Source: Rheinheimera sp. 1928-s (lineage in GTDB: Bacteria; Pseudomonadota; Gammaproteobacteria; Enterobacterales; Alteromonadaceae). Taken from it: a stretch of DNA of 64,000 bases. A model generated the notes under the pieces. The model was not told the DNA's origin. It searched no databases and saw nothing but the letters and a program-made list of their open reading frames with translations. This document shows, piece by piece, positions 57,697-64,000 of the stretch. The translations under genes and the position numbers were made by a program. The stretch lies in contig NZ_JARIXP010000001.1 in NCBI RefSeq assembly GCF_029269265.1, forward strand, positions 103,567 through 167,566, read 5' to 3'. Within the stretch, counting starts at the first letter, position 1; each line of letters opens with the position of its first letter.

Positions 57697-60600
57697 ATGA
57701 AAAGCCGCAGTCTGTATGCCTGGTGTATGGATCACCCTATAGGCACAGTGTTACTGACATTCGCTTTAGTGTTGTTAGGTATATTGGCCTTTCCACGTTT
57801 ATCTATAGCACCTTTACCTGAAGCTGATTTTCCCACCATTCAGGTGGATGCCCGCTTGCCTGGCGCCAGCGCTGAAACCATGGCATCCTCAGTCGCAACG
57901 CCTTTGGAAGTAGCGTTAAGTTCGGTGCCTGGTATTACTGAAATGACATCCAGTAGCGCTTTAGGCTCAGTCAATATCACTTTGCAGTTTGTACTGGAAA
58001 AAGATATCGACAGCGCAGCTCAGGAAGTGCAAGCCGCACTGAATCAGGCGGCCGGGCGTTTGCCTGATATGCCTAATTTACCGACCTGGCGTAAGGTGAA
58101 CCCTGCTGACAGTCCTATTCTGATTATTGGTGTAACCTCTGAAACTTTGTCCCGCACTGAAATCAGTGATTTAGCCGAAACCGTGTTAGCGCGCCAGATG
58201 ACGCAGATTAATGGCGTAGGTGAAGTTTTTATTGGCGGTCAGCAAAAACCTGCTATTCGTATTCAGGCCAGACCTGAAGTTTTAGCTGCTGCGGGTTTAA
58301 CCCTGGCAGATATTCGCACCGCAGTGCAAAGAGCCAGCGTTAATTTGCCCAAAGGTGCTTTGTTTGGTGACAACAGAGTGTCTACTCTGGCGGTCAATGA
58401 TCAAATTTTTTCTGCCGACGAATACGCCGATCTGATTATCAGTTATACCGATGGTTCTCCTGTGTATTTGCGTGATGTAGCCACAGTGAAACTGGGTGCT
58501 GAAAACGATTTTGTGCAGATTTGGCCCAATGGCGAATCAGGTGTGGCGCTCATTATCCGTCGTCAGCCTGGCGCTAATATAGTGGCAACAGCGGATCGCA
58601 TCAGAGCCGCTTTACCCCAGCTGACCAGCGCTTTGCCTGCCGATGTAAAAGTTGAAGTCTTTAACGACAGAACCCGTACTATTCGCTCCTCTTTGCATGA
58701 AGTAGAACTGACACTGGCTATAGCCGTGGTGCTGGTTATAGCTGTGATGGCGGCGTTTTTACGGCAATGGTCGGCCACCCTGATCGTCTCTGCTGTGCTT
58801 GGGGTGTCCTTGATTGGCACCTGTGCTTTTATGTATCTGGTTGGCTTTAGTCTGAATAACCTGACGCTGGTGGCTATTGTCATAGCCGTAGGTTTTATTG
58901 TTGATGATGCCATAGTAGTGATTGAAAACATTCACCGGCACTTAGAAGCGGGCGAAACCAAAAGAGTAGCGGCGCTCAAAGGGGCAGAAGAAATTGGTTT
59001 TACTGTGGTGTCGATCAGCGTGTCTTTGGTGGCGGCTTTTATTCCGCTGCTGTTTATGGGCGGCATTATCGGCAAGTTGTTTCTGGAGTTTTCTTTAACA
59101 GCGGCGGCGGCCATTCTGATTTCGGTGGTGGTGTGTTTAACCTTGGCTCCGACTTTAGCTTCGCTTTTTATGGACAAAGCGCCAGCGCATGACCCGGACA
59201 ATCCTGGTTTTTTTGACCGCTTAGTAAAACGTTATGACACAGTGCTGACCTGGGCTTTGGACCATCAGAAAATTATGCTTGGGGTGTTTTTTCTGACAGT
59301 GGCAGGCAGTGTCGCCAGTTTTATGGCCATTCCTAAAGGCTTTTTTCCGCTACAGGACACAGGTTTTGTTATAGGTATCACTCAGGCTGCTTCAGATATT
59401 CCTTACGAAGATATGGTGGCTAAACATAAGCAAATGGAAGCTATCCTGAAAAAAGATCCGGATATTACAGGTTTTAACCACCTGGCAGGTGGCAATAACT
59501 CGACTGGCTCTGGTCGGGTTTGGATCGTATTAAGCGATCCTGATGATCGGGATGCCAGCGCCAGTGAAATTATTGACCGCTTACGACCACAGTTTGCGCA
59601 AATTCCTGGTTTTCAGGTGTTTTTACGGGCCGCTCAGGATATTAACCTGGGGGCAGGGCCTGGTCGTGCTCAGTACAGTTATGTACTCAAAGCCTTAAGC
59701 AGTGAAGAGTTGGCTACCTGGACTCAGGCGTTAACGGCTAAATTACGGCAAAACCCGATATTTACTGACTTATCCAACGACTTACAGTGGGACGCCAATA
59801 TTATCAAGCTGGAACTGGACCGGCAGGAAGCGGCGCGTTTAGGTTTTGCCGCTGCTGATTTGGATCAGGCTTTGTACGACGCCTTTGGTCAGCGTCAGAT
59901 CAACGAATATCAGACCGAAACCAATCAGTACAATGTGATACTGGAGCTGGACCCGGCACAACGTGGCACAGCAGAAAGCCTTAATTATTTCCACTTACGT
60001 TCTCCTACTACAGGGCAAATGGTGCCTTTATTGGCTTTTGCTAAAGTATTGCCAGCCACCAGTGGTCCAGTGGTGATTGCACACAATGGCATGCAACCAG
60101 CAGCTACTTTATCCTTTAACCTGGCTGCAGGTATTTCATTGGGTGAGGCTGTTGAAGTTCTGGAACAAGCCCGTGCCGAATTACAAATGCCTGGCTCGGT
60201 GTCTGGTTCTTTCCAGGGCGCAGCTCAGGCTTTTCAGGATTCTTTGGCCACTCAGCCCTTGCTGATTTTCACGGCTTTGTTAGCTGTGTATATCATTTTG
60301 GGCGTGTTGTACGAGAGTTTTGTTCACCCTCTGACTATTTTGTCCACTCTGCCATCTGCTGCTATAGGAGCCATTTTGTTGCTCTGGATCTGGCAGCTGG
60401 ATTTCTCCATCATGGCGCTGATCGGCATTATCTTGTTGATAGGTATAGTGAAGAAAAACGGCATTCTGATGGTCGACTTTGCGTTGCAAGCCCAGCGTGA
60501 GCAAGGTTTGTCGGCGAAAGAGGCGATTCATCAGGCCTGCTTAGTAAGGTTCCGCCCTATTATGATGACCACCTTAGCCGCTATTTTAGGAGCAGTGCCT

Positions 60601-60762
60601 TTAATGATGGGCTTTGGTACTGGTGCCGAACTGCGCGTGCCTTTAGGTGTGGCTGTAGTGGGCGGTTTGGCTTTTAGCCAGGTACTGACTTTATTAACCA
60701 CACCAGTGGTATTCCTCGCCTTGGATAAAGCCTTTTTGCAGAAAAAGCAAATAGCCAAATAA
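57697..60762 (+). CDS. RND multidrug efflux permease (MdtB/C-like)
   Basis: Proton-driven inner-membrane pump of 1021 aa with two repeats of a large periplasmic domain and twelve helices. The proton relay Asp pair is visible (GFIVDDAIVVIENIHRHLE), and the second half has the Lys-rich GIVKKNGILMVDFAL region. Sequence style is nearer MdtB/MdtC than AcrB. Substrates of such pumps include novobiocin, bile salts and deoxycholate in E. coli, but specificity here is unknown. A strong terminator follows the stop. Confidence 0.95.
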   Translation: MKSRSLYAWCMDHPIGTVLLTFALVLLGILAFPRLSIAPLPEADFPTIQVDARLPGASAETMASSVATPLEVALSSVPGITEMTSSSALGSVNITLQFVLEKDIDSAAQEVQAALNQAAGRLPDMPNLPTWRKVNPADSPILIIGVTSETLSRTEISDLAETVLARQMTQINGVGEVFIGGQQKPAIRIQARPEVLAAAGLTLADIRTAVQRASVNLPKGALFGDNRVSTLAVNDQIFSADEYADLIISYTDGSPVYLRDVATVKLGAENDFVQIWPNGESGVALIIRRQPGANIVATADRIRAALPQLTSALPADVKVEVFNDRTRTIRSSLHEVELTLAIAVVLVIAVMAAFLRQWSATLIVSAVLGVSLIGTCAFMYLVGFSLNNLTLVAIVIAVGFIVDDAIVVIENIHRHLEAGETKRVAALKGAEEIGFTVVSISVSLVAAFIPLLFMGGIIGKLFLEFSLTAAAAILISVVVCLTLAPTLASLFMDKAPAHDPDNPGFFDRLVKRYDTVLTWALDHQKIMLGVFFLTVAGSVASFMAIPKGFFPLQDTGFVIGITQAASDIPYEDMVAKHKQMEAILKKDPDITGFNHLAGGNNSTGSGRVWIVLSDPDDRDASASEIIDRLRPQFAQIPGFQVFLRAAQDINLGAGPGRAQYSYVLKALSSEELATWTQALTAKLRQNPIFTDLSNDLQWDANIIKLELDRQEAARLGFAAADLDQALYDAFGQRQINEYQTETNQYNVILELDPAQRGTAESLNYFHLRSPTTGQMVPLLAFAKVLPATSGPVVIAHNGMQPAATLSFNLAAGISLGEAVEVLEQARAELQMPGSVSGSFQGAAQAFQDSLATQPLLIFTALLAVYIILGVLYESFVHPLTILSTLPSAAIGAILLLWIWQLDFSIMALIGIILLIGIVKKNGILMVDFALQAQREQGLSAKEAIHQACLVRFRPIMMTTLAAILGAVPLMMGFGTGAELRVPLGVAVVGGLAFSQVLTLLTTPVVFLALDKAFLQKKQIAK

Positions 60763-60766
60763 ATAC

Positions 60767-60816
60767 TTCGGTCAGAGTGAAATGAAGCAATCAGCCTTCA
60801 CTTTACTCTGACCGAA
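60767..60816 (+). terminator. Terminator after the RND operon
   Basis: TTCGGTCAGAGT (60767-60778) pairs perfectly with ACTCTGACCGAA (60805-60816). The stem extends inward with two mismatches, and ATTCTTTT follows. It lies five bases after the permease stop. Confidence 0.85.
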
Positions 60817-60835
60817 ATTCTTTTCCGCACAAAAT

Positions 60836-60849
60836 TGATAGCGCTATCA
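60836..60849. promoter_or_regulatory. Predicted LacI-family operator O1
   Basis: Perfect 14-base palindrome TGATAGCGCTATCA. A central CG with this symmetry is typical of LacI-family operators. It lies 354 bases before the TonB receptor start, and a LacI-family gene ends the window on the other side of the receptor. Confidence 0.7.
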
Positions 60850-61147
60850 TTTCTATTTTTCTGCTTTGTTGTACTTTGTTCTGATGAAAATAAATACAAA
60901 ACCTGCCTGTAAATTCAACTACGACCTTAGTCGTATTCTGTCGTAAAAGATCTGGCTCCCAGCTTGTTTTCACAAAAAAGATCTAAATAATGGTTGCGCA
61001 ATCATTTTTCTGCGGCTAATTTATCGCCCTAGCTTAGGCTTGGTATTACCAGTAAGCGAACGAAATCAATCCAAACAGCAATCAAATCAGGATGTGCCCT
61101 GGATTTTTAATCGCTTGAACAGATACCACATAAAAAAAATCAACAGG
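60850..61147 (+). other. Long leader of the TonB receptor gene
   Basis: About 300 bases lie between the two predicted operators with no convincing ORF. It contains an inverted repeat TACGAC-CTTA-GTCGTA (60920-60935) with a further GTCGTA at 60940, and presumably the receptor promoter, which I could not place with confidence. Confidence 0.5.
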
Positions 61148-61161
61148 TGTTAGCGCTGTCA
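61148..61161. promoter_or_regulatory. Predicted LacI-family operator O2 (imperfect)
   Basis: TGTTAGCGCTGTCA matches the perfect O1 palindrome at 12 of 14 positions. It lies 299 bases beyond the end of O1 and 41 bases before the preferred receptor start, overlapping an upstream ATG (61161). Two such sites suggest repression by DNA looping or by blocking the leader. Confidence 0.5.
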
Positions 61162-61202
61162 TGCTGACAAAAAGAATAAACAGACAGGATAGGGGAATCA
61201 AA

Positions 61203-63665
61203 GTGAAAGTCTTAAAATTAAAACCGTCGTACTTACTCACTACGCTGGCGCTCTTCAGCGCTTTTGGTGTGGCAGCACAAGTTGCAGCAACCACAAATAC
61301 CGGTGAAGGCAAAGATGATGAAGGCCGTGCTATTGAAGTAATTCAGATCAGCGCGACCAAAAGGGTAACCACCTTACGTGAAACTCCGCTTGCAGTTACT
61401 GCCTTTGACCAGAAGACTCTGGACAAAAACCATGTGGCCCAGCTGGATGATTTACAGGGCATAGTGCCTAGTTTACAAATTGCTCAAAACGGCACCCAAA
61501 ATACCCCTATGGTGTATGTGCGTGGTATTGGCTCTTCCGACCAAACCGAAAGCGGCGACCCTGCTGTCGCTTTCCACATTGACGGTGTGTATTCAGCCCG
61601 CTCTCAAGGCGCTTCTGCGCTGATGTTTGATTTAGAAGGTGCTGAAATTTTACGAGGCCCACAAGGCACCTTATTTGGCCGCAACGCCACTGGTGGTGTA
61701 GTGAACTTACACACGGCTAAAGCCCGTCTGGATGGTTTTGATGCCAACGCTGAAATCACTTTAGGCAACTATGACCGCCGTGCTATGCGTGGCATGGTCA
61801 ATATTCCGGTCAGCGATACCTTAGCTGTGCGTGTTGCCGCTGCTGTGGATCAATCAGAAGGTGTAGTGGATTTCCTGCCGGGCTCAGCCATGGGCGAAAA
61901 ATACGGTTCTACTGATCTGGCTGCTTCGCGTTTCAGTGCTTTTTACCAGCCTTCAGACAAGTTTGATTTAACCTTATCTTATGAAAACTTCACCGACAAT
62001 GGCACGGGCAATATCCCAACTATTACCGGTGGTTCAGATCGCAGTTCTTACGTGCAGGAACCAGGTTTTAACCATGCGACCAGCGACAGTTTCCGCACCA
62101 GAGCCAACTACAATTTCGATTCAGGCCTGCAACTTTCGTACATAGGTGGTTATACAGATACGTCCCGTGAATCAGTATGGGACAGAACCTGGAGTCTGAC
62201 CAAGTACGAATGGGGCGGTTGTGTGGAGTGTGATCACCAAGCTACTCAACACGAATTACAGTTAAAAAATGATGACTCAGAGCGTTTTCAATGGATGGTG
62301 GGTTACTTCTACTTCAAAGAAAACAACAACACTATTTTTGACATAGTGCACCCAGACGTGGATTACGAGGGCGGTACTACTCCTAACCCAAATCTGTGGT
62401 CTACCTACCGTCAGCCTGATCGTGGTTTAGAGTCGAACAGTATTTATGCCCAGTCTACCTATAAACTGACAGACGATTGGCGTATCAGTGCGGGTTTACG
62501 TTACACCGAAGATAAACGCTGGGACAAAGGTGGTCGTAACATCATGTGTCCTGATGAGAAACGTACTGAAGTGATGGATCCTAATCAGGATTATATCGGC
62601 GCATTAGACCCGGATGGTTTGCTGAATGGTCTGGCTCCGAATAAGTTCCTGGTGCAACCTGGTCAGTGTTGGGTAGATACCTACAACGACACCAGCCCAG
62701 AGTGGAGCAAAACCACAGGTATGGCTCGTCTGGAATGGGACATGACGGACAATGTGATGTTCTACACCTCTTACGCCACTGGCTTTAAATCCGGCACTAT
62801 TCAGGATGGCGGCACCTATAAAGGCACTGGTCCTTTCACGCAGGCTGATCTGGATGCCATTATCGCGGGCAATAACAATGAAGCCGCAGGCACTGCTGCT
62901 TATGTAGCACCAGAAGAAAACACCAGTATTGAACTGGGTATGAAAGGTTTGTTCCTGGACGGTACTTTGCAGTTATTTGCAGCACTGTTCAGCACTGAAT
63001 ACACCGATTTACAAGTCACCAGCAACGTAGTCACCAACACTGGTGCTGACTTACTGCGTAAAACCAACGCAGGTAAAGCCACCATTAATGGTCTGGAATT
63101 GGAAGGCCGCTGGTTAGTGACTGAAAACGGCGAGTTAAGTGGCTCAGTGTCTATTCTGGATGCAACCTACGATGAATTCCTGACGACAGACTCAAAATAC
63201 GGCAGCGATGGTTTAGTTTTTAACCCATCTGCAGGTAACCCTGCATTGCCTAACCTGCTGGATTTCAGCGGTAATCATTTAGTGATGGCACCGGAGTTTT
63301 CTGCTTCTGTGAATTACGAACATTTTGTAGGTCTGGAAAGCGGCGCTACCTTAACACCAAGAGTTCGTGTCGGTTACACCAGCGAAGTATGGTTTGACCC
63401 GGCCAACCGTGGTGACAGACCTGATGGCTTCAGAAATCTGCCTTATGCTGCTGATATTGACCGTCAGGATGCGTATGCCAAAGTGGATTTAAGCCTGGCC
63501 TATGAACCTTCAGAGGGCAGCTGGTCAGCCGAAGCTTTTGTGAATAACCTCACTGACCGCGATATTAAGAGCGATCAAGGCCGTACTCACGGTGACGCAG
63601 TACCTAACTTTATGTGGCAATCACCACGTACCTTTGGTGTTCGTTTTAACGTCGCTTTTGAATAA
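61203..63665 (+). CDS. TonB-dependent outer-membrane receptor
   Basis: Outer-membrane active transporter of 820 aa. Signal peptide about 1-28, then a TonB-box-like EVIQISATKR, the plug domain (TPLAVTAFDQKTL, VRGIGSSDQ, LRGPQGTLFGRNATGGVVNL) and a beta-barrel ending in an aromatic C-terminal strand (GVRFNVAFE). An ATG at 61161 exists, but GTG 61203 follows AGGGGA at good spacing and begins the signal sequence directly. A LacI-family regulator is encoded next to it, and two operator-like palindromes lie upstream, pointing to a sugar or glycan as ligand. Confidence 0.93.
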   Translation: MKVLKLKPSYLLTTLALFSAFGVAAQVAATTNTGEGKDDEGRAIEVIQISATKRVTTLRETPLAVTAFDQKTLDKNHVAQLDDLQGIVPSLQIAQNGTQNTPMVYVRGIGSSDQTESGDPAVAFHIDGVYSARSQGASALMFDLEGAEILRGPQGTLFGRNATGGVVNLHTAKARLDGFDANAEITLGNYDRRAMRGMVNIPVSDTLAVRVAAAVDQSEGVVDFLPGSAMGEKYGSTDLAASRFSAFYQPSDKFDLTLSYENFTDNGTGNIPTITGGSDRSSYVQEPGFNHATSDSFRTRANYNFDSGLQLSYIGGYTDTSRESVWDRTWSLTKYEWGGCVECDHQATQHELQLKNDDSERFQWMVGYFYFKENNNTIFDIVHPDVDYEGGTTPNPNLWSTYRQPDRGLESNSIYAQSTYKLTDDWRISAGLRYTEDKRWDKGGRNIMCPDEKRTEVMDPNQDYIGALDPDGLLNGLAPNKFLVQPGQCWVDTYNDTSPEWSKTTGMARLEWDMTDNVMFYTSYATGFKSGTIQDGGTYKGTGPFTQADLDAIIAGNNNEAAGTAAYVAPEENTSIELGMKGLFLDGTLQLFAALFSTEYTDLQVTSNVVTNTGADLLRKTNAGKATINGLELEGRWLVTENGELSGSVSILDATYDEFLTTDSKYGSDGLVFNPSAGNPALPNLLDFSGNHLVMAPEFSASVNYEHFVGLESGATLTPRVRVGYTSEVWFDPANRGDRPDGFRNLPYAADIDRQDAYAKVDLSLAYEPSEGSWSAEAFVNNLTDRDIKSDQGRTHGDAVPNFMWQSPRTFGVRFNVAFE

Positions 63666-63675
63666 TTGATGCTAT

Positions 63676-63704
63676 AGGGGCGGCCTTTATGGTCGCCCGT
63701 CTTT
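63676..63704 (+). terminator. Terminator after the TonB receptor
   Basis: GGGCGGCC (about 63679-63686) pairs with GGTCGCCC (with one G-T) around TTTAT, followed by GTCTTT. It lies just after the receptor stop. Confidence 0.6.
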
Positions 63705-63833
63705 GGCCTGAATTGATCATGGGCTTTGTTGATAGCATCAGCAAAGCTGCAGCTTCAGCAACGAAAGTACACCATGTTTCACCCTTGTCTCCTGGACTGT
63801 GCGAGTCCGGGTTCTCCCGGTTATTGGGGTATC

Positions 63834-63861
63834 AGTACCAGCTTCGGCTGGTACTTTTTTT
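63834..63861 (+). terminator. Strong intrinsic terminator with UUCG loop
   Basis: AGTACCAGC-TTCG-GCTGGTACT followed by seven T. It is directional for the + strand, but the receptor gene already has a terminator 130 bases earlier. It therefore either backs that up or ends a small RNA transcribed from about 63700. Confidence 0.85.
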
Positions 63862-63900
63862 GGGACTGTATGTCGAAAATACGAAAAAATAACTGAGGAA

Positions 63901-64000
63901 TTAAGTCGAAGCTCGTTCCACTATGCGATAACCCACATCTATAGGTGGTTTATGGGTTTTGTCCTGTCCTGAAGCTGTCATTAGTAATTCAACTGCTTGC
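63901..64000 (-). CDS. LacI-family transcriptional regulator, C-terminal end
   Basis: A minus-strand frame enters from the right edge and stops at TAA (63901-63903). Its last residues, KPPIDVGYRIVERAST, are the typical LacI/GalR C terminus that follows the sugar-binding domain. The DNA-binding part lies outside the window. It converges with the TonB receptor and is the best candidate to bind the two palindromes upstream of that gene. Confidence 0.8.
   Translation of the reverse strand, partial: QAVELLMTASGQDKTHKPPIDVGYRIVERAST

Noticed and set aside
63733..63746. TGATAGCATCA as a third LacI operator
   Set aside because: It lacks the palindromic central CG and the right half does not match.
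63689..63892. 67-codon open frame after the TonB receptor
   Set aside because: It crosses two terminators, has no ribosome-binding site and shows no protein-like pattern.

Overview
The window looks like chromosomal DNA of a free-living Gammaproteobacterium of the Alteromonadales/Chromatiales type. Rheinheimera or a close relative is my best guess, judged from protein flavour and gene content without a database search. The pointers are an rpoZ-spoT-ridA-recG neighbourhood, a recQ/yigI-like pair, a cyanide-insensitive-type cytochrome bd operon, a thiC-thiO-thiS-thiG-thiDE-thiF operon under a TPP riboswitch, a TonB receptor next to a LacI-type regulator, and many chemotaxis and signalling proteins. 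Coding density is high. Most of the window is ordinary core or shell genome at about 50% GC, with one clearly AT-richer island at about 8.0-9.8 kb.

Layout. 0-8 kb: the tail of an unknown gene, a PBP4B-like serine hydrolase, a secreted Cys-rich protein, a secreted lipase coupled to a membrane-anchored partner, a Yip1-family protein, a rhodanese, a chemotaxis receptor and an SDR. 8.0-9.8 kb: an AT-rich two-gene unit (HipA-like kinase plus an unrecognised partner). 9.8-16.5 kb: the thiamin operon on the minus strand with promoter and riboswitch. 16.6-20.1 kb: a serine hydrolase divergent from a membrane-bound CadC/ToxR-like regulator. 20.2-20.5 kb: a decayed XRE antitoxin. 20.6-24.2 kb: a predicted sugar oxidase plus SMP-30 lactonase pair, then an AraC regulator overlapping a PACE efflux gene. 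24.2-26 kb: small genes, an unusual repeat locus and a CBS protein. 26-32.3 kb: the cyd operon with two tiny membrane ORFs, divergent from a histidine kinase and a sigma-54 response regulator. 32.3-39 kb: small unknowns, a YkgJ protein, a GGDEF/EAL protein and SelO. 39-47.5 kb: cytochrome c, recQ, a thioesterase, rarD, a VOC protein, recG and a solute-binding protein. 47.5-51.1 kb: ridA, spoT, rpoZ and gmk. 51.3-56.4 kb: an aldo/keto reductase, DUF4442, and a LysR-divergent SDR/DoxX/DUF1097 set. 56.6-60.8 kb: an RND efflux pair. 60.8-64 kb: a TonB receptor with two predicted LacI-type operators, and the end of a LacI-family gene.

How genes work together. The thi genes form one overlapping transcription unit that makes and joins both halves of thiamin phosphate. 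The cyd operon and the two-component pair share a divergent intergenic region, which suggests but does not prove regulation. The TonB receptor probably belongs to a carbohydrate-uptake locus extending past the right edge. The strongest candidate for something undescribed is the kinase/partner island. Secondary candidates are the RSLEVP repeat locus, the micro-ORF in front of cydA and the non-Lif partner of the lipase. No tRNA, rRNA, CRISPR array, prophage or insertion sequence was seen.
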